This document shows, piece by piece, positions 21,089 through 30,449 of a stretch of 39,999 bases of DNA. A program made the translations under genes and the position numbers. The stretch lies in contig NZ_JASCIR010000038.1 of assembly GCF_029968095.1 (NCBI RefSeq), positions 1-39,999 of the forward strand, read 5' to 3'. The DNA is from Streptomyces solicavernae (GTDB taxonomy: Bacteria; Actinomycetota; Actinomycetes; Streptomycetales; Streptomycetaceae). Positions within the stretch are counted from its first letter, which is position 1; the number at the start of each line of letters is the position of its first letter. Below the pieces are notes generated by a model, which saw only the letters and a list, made by a program, of their open reading frames with translations, did not search any database and was not told where the DNA came from.

Positions 21089-22069
21089 TCAACTCCTGGG
21101 TGGCGATGAGGGGGTGGGGAGGGGAGCGGTGGTGCGGAACGGGGGGCGGGGTCCGGGCGGGCCCGGGGCCGAAACCCCGGCCGGTGCCTGCGGCCGGGCG
21201 TCGTGGCGGGGCAGGGCGAGCAGCACGGTGACCGCGAGCAGCGTGCCGCCGAGCCGCAGCGCGAGCCGCACCGGGTCGTCCGGCAGCGTCTCGCCGAACG
21301 CGAGCGTGCCGAGCACCGCCGTGAAGAGGCTGGTCACCGTCGTACAGACCGGCACGATCAGCGAGGCCCGGGAGCGCTGCAGCGCGGCCTGCGACATCAC
21401 CAGGCCGAACGGGAAGGTGACGAGGAGCAGATACGGGTACGGGGACCGCAGCAACGCGGCGGCCGTGCCCGCGAGTTCCGTGGTCGTCAGCTCGCTGGAG
21501 ATGCCCTTGATGGCGAGGGAGCTGACGCCGTAGAGCAGGCCCACGGCCACCCCGTACGCCGCGCCGTTGGTGGGAAGCCGGTGCAGCCGCCGGGCGCGCC
21601 GCTCGGCCGCCGCGTACAGCCACACGCCGAGCGCGAGGGACGGCACGCAGACGAGGAGCACCAGGTGGGTCGGGGCGTGCAGACCGACCCGGTCGGCGCC
21701 CTCCTTCAGGGACAGGACGACCATGAGCAGGGCGACGAGGATCGCGCCGAGCGCGTACTTCTCCCGGCCGGAGGTCCGCTCGCCGAGCAGGAGTGAGGAG
21801 AAGAGGACGAGCAGGACCAGGCCCGAGACGAACAGGCCCTGCGCGGCGGCGATGGGCAGGGTGCGGTAGACCGCCAGCTGGGCGGCGAAGCCCGCGAGCA
21901 GGGCGAGCGCGCCGCCGATCCACAGCGGGCTGCCGAGGACGTGCCGGACCAGGGTGAGCGGCCGCCGCGTGGACAGCGACGGCAGCCGGCCGAGGGCCCG
22001 CTTCTCCAGGACGAAGCCGAGGCTGGACAGCGCGTTCGCGAGCAGGGCCGAGGCGACACCCCACCACAC
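21089..22069 (-). CDS. DMT-superfamily (EamA-like) membrane transporter
   Basis: This 326-residue protein has about nine or ten hydrophobic helices arranged as an internal duplication, as in the drug/metabolite transporter superfamily: an opening SSLGFVLEKRALGRLP, and the motifs AAQGLFVSGLVLLVLFSSL and QAALQRSRASLIVPVCTTVT. Related proteins move metabolites or, in envelope glycan pathways, lipid-linked sugars. The GTG start at 22069 lies two bases after the stop of the methyltransferase gene, with AGGACC as a modest ribosome binding site. The C-terminus is Pro-rich. In this operon it may flip or export an intermediate. Confidence 0.85.
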   Translation of the reverse strand: MWWGVASALLANALSSLGFVLEKRALGRLPSLSTRRPLTLVRHVLGSPLWIGGALALLAGFAAQLAVYRTLPIAAAQGLFVSGLVLLVLFSSLLLGERTSGREKYALGAILVALLMVVLSLKEGADRVGLHAPTHLVLLVCVPSLALGVWLYAAAERRARRLHRLPTNGAAYGVAVGLLYGVSSLAIKGISSELTTTELAGTAAALLRSPYPYLLLVTFPFGLVMSQAALQRSRASLIVPVCTTVTSLFTAVLGTLAFGETLPDDPVRLALRLGGTLLAVTVLLALPRHDARPQAPAGVSAPGPPGPRPPFRTTAPLPTPSSPPRS

Positions 22070-22071
22070 GG

Positions 22072-22806
22072 TCAGGTCCTGACGGCGTGGACGAGCAGGA
22101 TCGACGCGGCGCCCGGCCGGGCGCAGGCCAGCCGGTCCAGGGCCCGCAGCGGCCGCGGCACCCCGTGGAACGGCGCCCCCGCCATCCGTACGACACGGAA
22201 GCCCGAGGCGGTGAGGAACTCCCGCAGGGCGCGCGCCGTGTAGAGCCGGAGGTGGCCGACGACCTCGGTGCCGGGTCTGCCGTGGATGCCGCGCAGGCTC
22301 ACCTCGGAGAACACCGGCTGCACCCCGGCGAGCAGCAGGGCCCGGTTGTACCAGGCGGCCAGGTTGGGCGTGGACAGCATCAGGTGCCCGCCGGGGCGAA
22401 GGACGCGGCGCAGCTCGTCCAGGGCGCTGTCCGGGTCGACCAGGTGCTCGATGACCTCGCTGAACAGCACCGCGTCCGCGCTCCCGGACGCCAACGGGAG
22501 GCCGCCGTCGGTGAGTTCGCCGCGTACGACGTCCGTCAGGTGCGTACGGGCGCGGCGCAGCGCGTCCTGGGACCAGTCCACGCCGATCACCCGGTGCCCG
22601 GCGAGCAGCGGGGCCGCCGCGCGGGCCGCGGTGCCGTCGCCGCAGCCCACGTCCAGGACCACGGCGGGGGCGGCGCGGGCCGGGCCGAGGGCGTCGGCGA
22701 GCATCCGGGCCTGGCGCAGGCTGCGGGCGTCCCCGGAGGCGACCGGCACGGCCGGGTCCTCGTAGAAGTCGCGGAGCCCGGCGGGCCGGGTGCCGGTGCC
22801 GGTCAT
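22072..22806 (-). CDS. Class I SAM-dependent methyltransferase (UbiE/Methyltransf_11 type)
   Basis: This 244-residue enzyme has the SAM site VVLDVGCGDGTAARAAAPLL, the acidic turn VIGVDWSQ, the post-motif DAVLFSEVIEHLVDPDSALD and the loop VLRPGGHLMLSTPN. These place it with methyltransferases of quinones, lipids or sugars. ATG 22806 overlaps the stop of the condensation-domain gene (ATGA); an upstream in-frame start at 22980 would add a low-complexity, shadow-like extension and was rejected. Its acceptor is probably the same product that the rest of the operon makes. Confidence 0.88.
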   Translation of the reverse strand: MTGTGTRPAGLRDFYEDPAVPVASGDARSLRQARMLADALGPARAAPAVVLDVGCGDGTAARAAAPLLAGHRVIGVDWSQDALRRARTHLTDVVRGELTDGGLPLASGSADAVLFSEVIEHLVDPDSALDELRRVLRPGGHLMLSTPNLAAWYNRALLLAGVQPVFSEVSLRGIHGRPGTEVVGHLRLYTARALREFLTASGFRVVRMAGAPFHGVPRPLRALDRLACARPGAASILLVHAVRT

Positions 22807-24104
22807 ACGGCCACTCCCTCGGTCGCGTGCAGATACTCCTCGAACAGCTCCCGGAGGCGGACCCCGTCCCGCGGCCCGAGCAGCGTCCGCGACCAGCGCA
22901 GGGCGAGGTGCAGCCGCCCGGCCGTGGACGCCGTCGTCACGGTCAGGCCGCGCGGCAGCCGGGCCGGGGCCGAGAACCACACGGCGTGCGCCCGGCCCGC
23001 GTCGCCGAAGTCCAGGGCGTACGGGATGCGGCCGATGTTGGAGAGGAGGGTGGTGGAGGTCCAGGGCGCGGCGGCGCGGCGCAGGCCCCGGGTCAGCGCG
23101 GCCCGTACGCCGACGGGCAGCACGGGTGCGGTGAGCAGCGCCGCCCCGTGGCCGAGCTGCGGGCGGTCCAGGGCCTTGAGGGCGCGGGTGCGCAGGGAGG
23201 TCGTGCGCAGCAGCCCGGGTATCCGCTCGGCGTGCAACTCGGCGGCCGCGAACGGCACTTCGACCAGGCGGGTGCCGTTCCCGATGGGCATGCCCGCGTC
23301 CCTGGGCCGGTCGTCCACGGGCATGGTGATCCGCATCGGCCGGGGCGCGCGACCGCGGTCCCGGTTCCAGTGCGCGATCATCAGCGCCGTCGCCGTCATC
23401 AGCTGGTCGTTGACGGTGTACGGGGCGCCCTTCGGCCGCTTCGGCACGGGCAGTTCGGCGATGAGCATGCCGTTGCCGGGGCGGGGCTCGGGGCTGCGGC
23501 CCGGCGCGACGTGCGCGGGGCGCGCGCTCCCGCCCGGCATGCGCACGGGGGCCACGGCCTCCTCCGCGCGGACCGGCGCAGCGGCCGGCGCGTTGTCCCG
23601 GCCGCCGTACAGCTCGGCGGCCGTGGCGAGCACCCGCAGGCAGGCCGGGCCGTCCAGGGCGGTGTGGTTGATGACCAGGAACAGCACGCAGCCGTCCGGC
23701 CGTCCGGCGTCCCGTACGACCTCCAGGCGGACCGGCGGCGAGGCGTTCAGGGGCGGCGCCTCGGACAGGGCGCGGCGCCGGGCCCGCGCCAGTGCGTCCG
23801 CGCCCGGCTCCGGGAACGACACCACCGGCACGTCGGGCCCGTCCGTGAGCTCCCAGGTGTAGCGCCGCCGGTACCAGGGCCCGGCCGCCTCCCGCATCAG
23901 GATCCGCGGATGGAGTACGAGCGCTTCGGTGAACGCCCGCGTCAGCCGCTCGCCGTCCACGGGTCCGGGCAGGTGCACCTCGATGTGGACGGTCTCCGGC
24001 TCCTCGTCCTGCAGACAGTGCCGGGCGATCTCGTCCACGACGGGGAACGGCACCCGCCGCCGCTCCGTGGGCCGGTGCGGTACGGGACGGTGGAGCGCGG
24101 TCAT
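22803..24104 (-). CDS. Stand-alone condensation-domain acyltransferase (PapA-like)
   Basis: This 433-residue protein has the fold of NRPS condensation domains and PapA-type acyltransferases. The catalytic HxxxDG motif is present in LVINHTALDGPACLRVL (His147, Asp151, Gly152), and the second structural site is represented by YALDFGDAGRAHAVW. Stand-alone members transfer fatty or polyketide acyl groups to hydroxyls of glycolipids and other lipids. Its start overlaps the stop of the AftD-like gene (ATGA), and its stop overlaps the following methyltransferase gene. The position suggests that it acylates a sugar or lipid built by the AftD-like enzyme and the GT4 enzyme. Confidence 0.87.
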   Translation of the reverse strand: MTALHRPVPHRPTERRRVPFPVVDEIARHCLQDEEPETVHIEVHLPGPVDGERLTRAFTEALVLHPRILMREAAGPWYRRRYTWELTDGPDVPVVSFPEPGADALARARRRALSEAPPLNASPPVRLEVVRDAGRPDGCVLFLVINHTALDGPACLRVLATAAELYGGRDNAPAAAPVRAEEAVAPVRMPGGSARPAHVAPGRSPEPRPGNGMLIAELPVPKRPKGAPYTVNDQLMTATALMIAHWNRDRGRAPRPMRITMPVDDRPRDAGMPIGNGTRLVEVPFAAAELHAERIPGLLRTTSLRTRALKALDRPQLGHGAALLTAPVLPVGVRAALTRGLRRAAAPWTSTTLLSNIGRIPYALDFGDAGRAHAVWFSAPARLPRGLTVTTASTAGRLHLALRWSRTLLGPRDGVRLRELFEEYLHATEGVAV

Positions 24105-27100
24105 CGTTCCTCCCCGGGGCCGGGGCCGGGGCCGGGGCCGGGGCCGGGGCCAGGTCCGGGGCCGCGTCCGGGCTCCGGCTCAGTGGCCCGCAGTCGTGGC
24201 CTGCGTGGTGCGGTCCGGCCCGTCGGGGGGCCGTCCTGCGCGGAGGCCGGGCCGCGCGCCGACAGGGTGGGGCCGGACGGGATGCCGAGGGCCGGGGTGG
24301 CCGCGTCGGCGGTGCGGTGCCGTCGCGGGAGGGGTGGCCGCGGGGGCGCGTCCGGGTCCTCCTCGTCCGGCTCCCGCCCGTCGCCCCGGTGCCGCCCGGC
24401 CCCTTCCCGTACGCCGACCAGGGCCGCGAACAGGCCGGTCAGGGCGAGGAGTTGGGCCGTCGGGGAGAACGCGCCGACGCCCGCCGACGGGGCCGAGCCC
24501 GCGTCGAGGGCGGCCGTGACGCCCGCCGCCGCCATGGCGAGGAACGCGATCGGCGCGAGCAGCGCGTGCCGCCACCACGCCACCAGCGCGAGCACCGGCA
24601 CGAGCAGCGCGAACGGCCCGGCGATCGCCACACCCACCAGGGTCAGCGCGACCGTGCCGAGCAGCAGCCCAGGCGCCCGCACCGGCGGCGCCGCGTCCCC
24701 GGAGGCGTCCGGGTTCTCCGCGCGGCGGCGGAACAGCACCAGGCCGACGAGCAGCAGCACGCCGCCCGCGCCGCCCGCCACGCCCGCCCGATACGTCGAC
24801 GCGGGCTCGAACTCCAGCTCCACCGCGCCGCCGGCGCCCTGCGGCACCAGCCAGCCCTGCTGCCAGCCGTCGAGCCTGACCGGGGTGAGCTCCTCGCCGT
24901 CCAGGGTGGCCGTCCAGCCCTCGTTGACGTTCTCGTACGTCGTCAGGTACGAGGCCGCGCCCGCGCCGACCGTCAGGGACCGGCGATCGCCCGACCAGTC
25001 CCGGACCGACACCTCGCGGGTCGCGGCGGACGGCTCGGCGACGGTGCCGTGGGTGAGCGTCACATCGGTGATCGCGAGCGGACCGGCGTCCCCGGCCTCG
25101 ACGCGGTGCGTGCCGCTCTCCAGGTCGACGCTGCCGTCCTTCTCGTCGCCCGCGCAGAGCGTGACCTCGATGGGCCGGCGCTCGGTGAGGTCGCGGACCG
25201 TGCCCTGCGCGCTGGTCGCGTGGAACGTGCCGTCGACGGAGAGCACCGGGCCTTCCCCGCAGGCGAGTTGGAACTTCCGGTCCGGGTCGGGCTGCTGCGT
25301 GCGGTACTCCTCCAGAGCGGGCAGGTACACCTCGGTGAGGCCGACCGGCAGCTGCAGCTTGTCGCCGGCGACCGGGTTGTAGAGGGTCAGCGGCGCCGTC
25401 TCGGTGACCGTGATGTCGAGCCGGTCGGTGGTGATCGGGTCGAAGCGGGCCTGGCCGTTCTCGTCGACAGCGGCGACCGTCGCCCCGTCCGGGGAGCTGA
25501 TCTCCACCTTCGTGGGCCGCGTCGACAGGCCGCCCGCCGCCGCGAGCACGATCTCGCCGACCGGCTGCTTGTCCGGCCAGCGCAGGTGGATCACCGCGTT
25601 CCTGCCGCTGCCGCCCGCGATCCAGGCCGTTGTCAGGTCGCCGTCGGTGAGGTTGCGCGGCGAGATGTTCGCGCCCATCCGCGCGGTCGAGCCGGCGCTC
25701 GCCTTCAGCTGCTTCTTCTGCTTCTCGCGGTCCTCGGGGGACGCCACCTTGTACAGCAGCTGGTCCAGTTCCTCGCCCGGGATCGCGACGGCGCTCGCCC
25801 GCACCTCGTACGAGCCGGACGTGCCCGTGCTGAAGCGGCGGTGCAGTCCGGGCTCGGAGCCTGATGTGCCCAGGCCGCCCGGGTCGGCGGCGCGGTGCAG
25901 GGAGAACCGGGTGGCGTCCGCTTCGGTGTCGCGCGCGTCGGTGGGCAGGCTGAGCATCCGCGTGACCTGCACGTCCGGCACGGAGATCTCGGCGAAGCCC
26001 GCGCCGGACAGGCCGGGCCGCGAGCCCTGGGTGTCCAGGATGGTGAGCTTCAGCCAGCTGCTGTCGCCCGCAGGGGTGTCGATGCGCTGCCGCTGCCCGT
26101 CCGGCTGCAACTGGCTGACCCGGCTGCCCTGTTCGGTCTCCACCCGCACCTTGGTGGGCGCGGGCCGCACCCCGTTCTGCGGCAGCGGCGTCACCGAGAT
26201 CCGCTCCGGCACGGCCACGGACCCGTCGAAGCCGATGCGCAGCCACTCGCCCTCCGGCGAACCCGCGCTGCCCTCGGCCCAGCCGGTGTCCGCCGAGCCG
26301 TCGAAGGCGTTGACCGGGTCGTACTGCGGCAGGTGGAACAGCCAGTTCCCGGACGAGGACGCGGTCACCGACTTCGCGCCGCGCAGCGCGGCCGTCGTCT
26401 GGTGCTCCACGCCCTCCGTCGGCAGGATCTGCTTCGGCTCCTCGCCGGGATCCTGCAGGCTGCCGCTGTGGTTCCGCTCCTCGGGCGTGTACGTGTACGA
26501 CGTGTTGTTGTCGACCAGGCCGAACCGGGTGTCGGCGCGGCGCAGCCCGTCCCCGACGGCCTGCAGCGGGGCCTTGCCGAGGCCCGGGTGGTGGTCGCCG
26601 GTGAGGACGACGGGCCGGTTGCGCAGCGCGGGGTCGGCGGAGAGCGGGAGCAGCGACTCGGGGCCGCCGCTGACGACGGCCGTGTCCGCGACCGCCTTCA
26701 GGCCCGCGCGGCCCGGCTCCGGGGTGTCGCCCGGCCGGTAGATCTCCACGGCGCGGCTGCGCGGGTAGAGGCCCTCGACCTGGATCGGGGTGTCGTCGGC
26801 GATCCGGCCGCCGGTGACCTCCGGGCCGAAGCCGGTGACCCGCTCGTACCCGGACGCCTCCAGGGTCCGCTTCACCGTGGCCGTCGGCACGTAGCCGATC
26901 CGGTCCGGGTCCAGGTCGTTGCGGACCACCACGTAGTGCAGTCCGGCGCGGTTCAAGTAGTCCTGCAGGCCCGGGACTTCGCCGCCGGTCTGCAGGGCCT
27001 GCTCGACGGCGTCCATCGCGCGGCGGTTGCCGGGCGCGCCGAACGGCACGTAATTGCGCTGCGCCCAGCGGGACTCGGCGAGCACGTCGAGGGGCTGGTC

Positions 27101-28549
27101 GATGGGCGAGCCCCAGGTGTAGATGCCGTGCGCGGTGGCGGGCACGACCAGGGCGCGCGAGTCCGGCGCGTTCTTCTCCAGCCAGCTCGCCGTGGACTTC
27201 CAGTGCTTGGGCAGCTCCTCGAACGCGCCCGGCTGCAGGATCGACCCGTTCACGTACGGCAGCACCAGGCCCGGCAGGACCAGGGCGGCGGCGATCAGCG
27301 GGGCGAAGCGGCGCGCGCGCAGCGGCCGCGCCCCGCGCGCCACCGCGGCCACGCCCACCAGGTGCGCGAGGCCGAGGGCGAGGGCGAGCGCGAGGCCCGA
27401 CTGGAACTTGTAGATGTTCCGGAACGGCACGAACACGCCGTCGAGCAGGGACTGCACGGCCCCGTGGAAGGGCGCCCCGAGCGCGCCGCCGTACCCGGCG
27501 AGGGTGATCAGGGCGACCGACAGGACCGTCAGGACCAGCCAGCGCCGCTCGGGCAGGTCGCGGCGGGCGAGCCCGGCCAGGCCGAGCGCCGCCGCGAAGC
27601 CCGAGCCGAGGATCGCGAGCCAGGCGGTGGCGACCGTCCACCCGGCGGGCAGCCAGGCCTCGCCGAAGTGCAGATACGCCACCCAGTTGCCGGCGCCGCG
27701 CAGCGTCTCCGTCGCGGACATGGTGTCGGTCGTGGTCTGCGCGGACTCCACGTACGCCAGGAAGTTCTCCCCGTACATGCCCAGAAGCAGCAGCGGCACC
27801 ACCCACCAGGCGGTGGCGAGCAGCACGCCCGGCACCCACCAGGCGATCAGCTTCCGCTTGCGCGCGCCGCCGGGCCGGGACAGCAGATACAGGCCGACCG
27901 GCAGCAGCGAGGCGAGCACCGACGCCGCGTTCACCCCGCCCATGCAGGGGATGAGCAGCGCCGACCTGAGCGCCGCGACCCGCGCGCTGACCGCCCGGTT
28001 CGTCAGCGGAAGCAGCACCCACGGCAGTACGGCGCCCGGCAGCGCTGCCGCCGAGGTCGAGCCGATCACCACGGTGTACGTCGGCCACAGCGCGAACGCC
28101 GCCGCCGCGAGCAGCCGCGACCGGGGCGAGCCCACGCCCAGCCGCTCGGCCAGCCGCAGCGCGCCCCAGAACGCGGTGGCCACGATCAGCGACATCCACA
28201 GCCGCTCCGCCAGCCACACCGGGAGCTGCACGAGGTCCGCGAGCGCGTAGAACGGCAGCGACGGGAACGCGTACCCGATGTACTGGTTGAAGATCCCGCC
28301 GAAGCCCGCCTGGTCCTGCCACAGCTGACCGAGGTCGCCGAGGAACCGCCACGGGTCCGTGGCCACGCCCAGCTTCGTCTCGAACGTCATCCTGCCCGGC
28401 GCCGCGGCGACGAACAGGACGAACGCCACGGCCCAGAAGCCGAGCAGCCACCACCGGGACCGTGGCCCCGCGGGCGGGGAGGGCGGGGCGCCCGGAGTGG
28501 GTTGGGGCGCCTGGGGAGGCAGCTGTGGAGCCTGGACCGTGCTGGTCAT
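24101..28549 (-). CDS. AftD-type alpha-(1->3)-arabinofuranosyltransferase family protein (GT-C)
   Basis: This 1,482-residue membrane protein matches the AftD/DUF3367 family, GT-C enzymes that in mycobacteria add arabinofuranose from decaprenyl-phosphoarabinose to cell-wall arabinan. A multi-helix transmembrane region spans about residues 30-440 with the acidic first loop of GT-C enzymes (FETKLGVATDPWRFLGDLGQ). A large extracytoplasmic region follows, with two carbohydrate-binding-like (discoidin-type) modules (around DPVNAFDGSADTGWAEG near residue 745 and GANISPRNLTDGDLTTAW near 965). Further helices lie at about 1260-1380. The tail is a Gly-Pro run encoded by the repeat at 24115-24150. ATG 28549 is four-base coupled to the preceding methyltransferase stop; a longer in-frame reading upstream is a shadow. 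The sugar in Streptomyces is not known. Confidence 0.9.
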   Translation of the reverse strand: MTSTVQAPQLPPQAPQPTPGAPPSPPAGPRSRWWLLGFWAVAFVLFVAAAPGRMTFETKLGVATDPWRFLGDLGQLWQDQAGFGGIFNQYIGYAFPSLPFYALADLVQLPVWLAERLWMSLIVATAFWGALRLAERLGVGSPRSRLLAAAAFALWPTYTVVIGSTSAAALPGAVLPWVLLPLTNRAVSARVAALRSALLIPCMGGVNAASVLASLLPVGLYLLSRPGGARKRKLIAWWVPGVLLATAWWVVPLLLLGMYGENFLAYVESAQTTTDTMSATETLRGAGNWVAYLHFGEAWLPAGWTVATAWLAILGSGFAAALGLAGLARRDLPERRWLVLTVLSVALITLAGYGGALGAPFHGAVQSLLDGVFVPFRNIYKFQSGLALALALGLAHLVGVAAVARGARPLRARRFAPLIAAALVLPGLVLPYVNGSILQPGAFEELPKHWKSTASWLEKNAPDSRALVVPATAHGIYTWGSPIDQPLDVLAESRWAQRNYVPFGAPGNRRAMDAVEQALQTGGEVPGLQDYLNRAGLHYVVVRNDLDPDRIGYVPTATVKRTLEASGYERVTGFGPEVTGGRIADDTPIQVEGLYPRSRAVEIYRPGDTPEPGRAGLKAVADTAVVSGGPESLLPLSADPALRNRPVVLTGDHHPGLGKAPLQAVGDGLRRADTRFGLVDNNTSYTYTPEERNHSGSLQDPGEEPKQILPTEGVEHQTTAALRGAKSVTASSSGNWLFHLPQYDPVNAFDGSADTGWAEGSAGSPEGEWLRIGFDGSVAVPERISVTPLPQNGVRPAPTKVRVETEQGSRVSQLQPDGQRQRIDTPAGDSSWLKLTILDTQGSRPGLSGAGFAEISVPDVQVTRMLSLPTDARDTEADATRFSLHRAADPGGLGTSGSEPGLHRRFSTGTSGSYEVRASAVAIPGEELDQLLYKVASPEDREKQKKQLKASAGSTARMGANISPRNLTDGDLTTAWIAGGSGRNAVIHLRWPDKQPVGEIVLAAAGGLSTRPTKVEISSPDGATVAAVDENGQARFDPITTDRLDITVTETAPLTLYNPVAGDKLQLPVGLTEVYLPALEEYRTQQPDPDRKFQLACGEGPVLSVDGTFHATSAQGTVRDLTERRPIEVTLCAGDEKDGSVDLESGTHRVEAGDAGPLAITDVTLTHGTVAEPSAATREVSVRDWSGDRRSLTVGAGAASYLTTYENVNEGWTATLDGEELTPVRLDGWQQGWLVPQGAGGAVELEFEPASTYRAGVAGGAGGVLLLVGLVLFRRRAENPDASGDAAPPVRAPGLLLGTVALTLVGVAIAGPFALLVPVLALVAWWRHALLAPIAFLAMAAAGVTAALDAGSAPSAGVGAFSPTAQLLALTGLFAALVGVREGAGRHRGDGREPDEEDPDAPPRPPLPRRHRTADAATPALGIPSGPTLSARGPASAQDGPPTGRTAPRRPRLRATEPEPGRGPGPGPGPGPGPGPGPGEER
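24115..24150. repeat. 6-bp tandem repeat coding Gly-Pro run
   Basis: Six perfect copies of cggggc lie at the 3' end of the AftD-like gene, directly before its stop. They encode alternating Gly and Pro. Related imperfect units continue to about 24170. The unit length keeps frame, so tail length can vary. Confidence 0.85.
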
Positions 28550-29286
28550 GGACACCGCCGGAGAAGGAGAAGAAGGTTCCAGGTGGCGAACTCGCGGAGC
28601 ACCGGCACCTTCGGCACGGCCTCCGCGAGGAACGGCCAGTAGCGGGACCTGGCCGACAGGACGCGCACGTCGTGACGGGCCCGCACCTGCCGGAGGGTGG
28701 GCCCGACGTGCACGGCGAACAGGTTCTCGCCGAGGGTGTGCTTGGGCCGGCGGCCGGTGCGCCGCCGGTAGCGGGCGACGGCCCGGTCGGCGCCCAGCCA
28801 GTGCCAGGGCGCCCACTCGTGGCCGCCCCAGGGCGAGTACCAATTGGTGAACGACACGTAGATCAGCCCGCCGGGTTTCGTCACGCGCACCAGCTCGCTG
28901 AGGAACGTCGCCGGGTCGTCGACGTGCTCCAGGACGTTCGAGGAGAACGCGACGTCCGCGACGCCGTCCGCGAGCGGCAGCAGATACCCGTCCGCGCGCA
29001 CGGCCTTGGCGTCCGGCCGCTCGCCCAACTCCCCGGCGTCCGGCTCGAAGAGGTACGCCTCCGCGCCGCGCCTTTGGAACTCCCGGGTGAAGTACCCGGC
29101 GCCGCCGCCGACATCGACGACGGTCCGCCCGGCCAGCGGCCCGTACGCGGACTCCACCTGGTCGGCGGCGTCGCGGGCGAGGAGAGTGTAGGTGTGGTCG
29201 GGGTCCTGCTGTTCGCGCAGGAAGGCACGGAACAGGGTGAGGGACCTTTTCAGGGACGGGTCCCGCAACTGGCCTTTCGGGGGCAT
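28546..29286 (-). CDS. Class I SAM-dependent methyltransferase (Methyltransf_11 type)
   Basis: This 246-residue enzyme has the SAM site TVVDVGGGAGYFTREFQRRG, the acidic YLFEPDAGEL, and FSSNVLEHVDDPATFLSELV with VTKPGGLIYVSFTNWYSP. A helical N-terminal cap (LTLFRAFLREQQDPDHTYTL) precedes the fold. ATG 29286 shares one base with the stop of the glycosyltransferase (TGATG), and its stop overlaps the AftD-like start (ATGA). The family modifies sugars and lipids; the acceptor is probably an intermediate of this operon. A longer in-frame start to 29751 runs antiparallel through the GT4 gene's coding region and was rejected. Confidence 0.87.
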   Translation of the reverse strand: MPPKGQLRDPSLKRSLTLFRAFLREQQDPDHTYTLLARDAADQVESAYGPLAGRTVVDVGGGAGYFTREFQRRGAEAYLFEPDAGELGERPDAKAVRADGYLLPLADGVADVAFSSNVLEHVDDPATFLSELVRVTKPGGLIYVSFTNWYSPWGGHEWAPWHWLGADRAVARYRRRTGRRPKHTLGENLFAVHVGPTLRQVRARHDVRVLSARSRYWPFLAEAVPKVPVLREFATWNLLLLLRRCP

Positions 29287-30449
29287 CAGTTGGCCCTCCG
29301 TGCCGCAACGGCCTCCGCCGCGACCGCCCGGAACCGGCTGACCGTATGGGCCCACCGGTAGTCCGCCGCCCGGCTCGCCGCCGCCTTGCCCATCTCCGTA
29401 CGCCGCTCCTCGGACAGCGCCAACGCGCACCACGCCGCCGCGAACGACGACTCCCCGCGCGCGAGCACGCCCGTGACCCCGTCCTCGACGGAGTCCCGCA
29501 GCCCCGGCACGTCGAAGCCGACCGCCGGGGTGCCGCGGGTCGCGGCCTCCGTGACGACCAGGCCCCAGCCCTCCACCGCGGACGGGTGCAGCAGCAGCCA
29601 GGACGCGCAGAGCAGCCGGTGCTTCTCGGCCTCGGACACATGACCCGCGAACTCCACGGAAGGGCCCGCGAGCTGTTCGAGCCGGCCGCGCTCCGGACCG
29701 TCGCCGACGATCACCAGACGCCCGCCGGTCACCGGCCGGACCCGCTCCCACAGCCGGAGCAGCAGATCGATCCGCTTGTACTCGACGAGCCGCCCCATCG
29801 CCAGGAACAGCGGCTCCGCGGAGCGCGGCGCGAGCGGCCCCGGGTCGTCGACACCGTTGTGCACGACGCGGATCCGGTCGCCCGGCACACCGATGGCGCG
29901 CAGCGCGTCGGCCGTGGACGGGGAGACGGCGACCAGGAGGTTGCCGCGCTGCGCCCCGGCCAGCGCCCAGTGCTCAAGGCGCTTGCCGAGCCGGGCGGCC
30001 GGCCCGGGGTAGCGCATGCCCCACAGCTCGGTGTGGACGTGGTTGACGAGGCACAGCGTCGGCCCGCGATGCCACAGCGGCGCCAGGTACGGCATGCCGT
30101 TGCAGACCTCGACGAGCAGGTCGCAGTCGCCCACCTGCCGGCTGAACGCGGACCGCGCCCGCAGGTAGTGCCCGAGGTCGCCGCCCGCCGACACCACGCG
30201 GTAGTCGCGGTACGCGGCAGGCCCGCCGCACAGCAGCGTGACCTGGTGCCCGCCGCGGGTCAGACCCCCGGCGAGCTGGTCGACGAGGAGTTCGGAGCCG
30301 CCCGCGGCCGGGTTGCCGAGGTCGCGGCGGGACAGGAACACGATGCGGCGCGGGTGTGGGGGACGGGCGCCGGACGGAGCGGGAAGAAGGGCCGCGGCCT
30401 CCTCGTTCGGGTTCGGGGCGCGCAGGGCGGGAGGTACGTGCTGGGGCAT
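29286..30449 (-). CDS. GT4-family glycosyltransferase
   Basis: This 387-residue cytosolic or membrane-associated enzyme has the GT-B fold of family 4: the N-terminal PHPRRIVFLSRRDLGNPAAG with GSELLVDQLAGGLTRGGHQV, the inter-domain VVHNGVDDPG, and the C-terminal nucleotide-sugar signature SAVEGWGLVVTEAATRGTPA. GT4 enzymes retain anomeric configuration and usually act on lipid or sugar acceptors in envelope polysaccharide and glycolipid assembly. ATG 30449 has GGAG about eight bases upstream; a longer in-frame start (30710) would translate the G-rich repeat region. It is the first gene of the eight-gene coupled operon. Confidence 0.9.
   Translation of the reverse strand: MPQHVPPALRAPNPNEEAAALLPAPSGARPPHPRRIVFLSRRDLGNPAAGGSELLVDQLAGGLTRGGHQVTLLCGGPAAYRDYRVVSAGGDLGHYLRARSAFSRQVGDCDLLVEVCNGMPYLAPLWHRGPTLCLVNHVHTELWGMRYPGPAARLGKRLEHWALAGAQRGNLLVAVSPSTADALRAIGVPGDRIRVVHNGVDDPGPLAPRSAEPLFLAMGRLVEYKRIDLLLRLWERVRPVTGGRLVIVGDGPERGRLEQLAGPSVEFAGHVSEAEKHRLLCASWLLLHPSAVEGWGLVVTEAATRGTPAVGFDVPGLRDSVEDGVTGVLARGESSFAAAWCALALSEERRTEMGKAAASRAADYRWAHTVSRFRAVAAEAVAARRAN

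Noticed and set aside
25895..28642. Long plus-strand open frame opposite the AftD-like gene
   Set aside because: It is antisense to a well-supported membrane protein, has shadow composition (Arg, Gly, Val, Glu, Pro) and no ribosome binding site.
28550..29641. N-terminal extension of the AftD-like protein
   Set aside because: It runs through the upstream methyltransferase gene in another frame and lacks homology to the family; ATG 28549 has the ATGA overlap.
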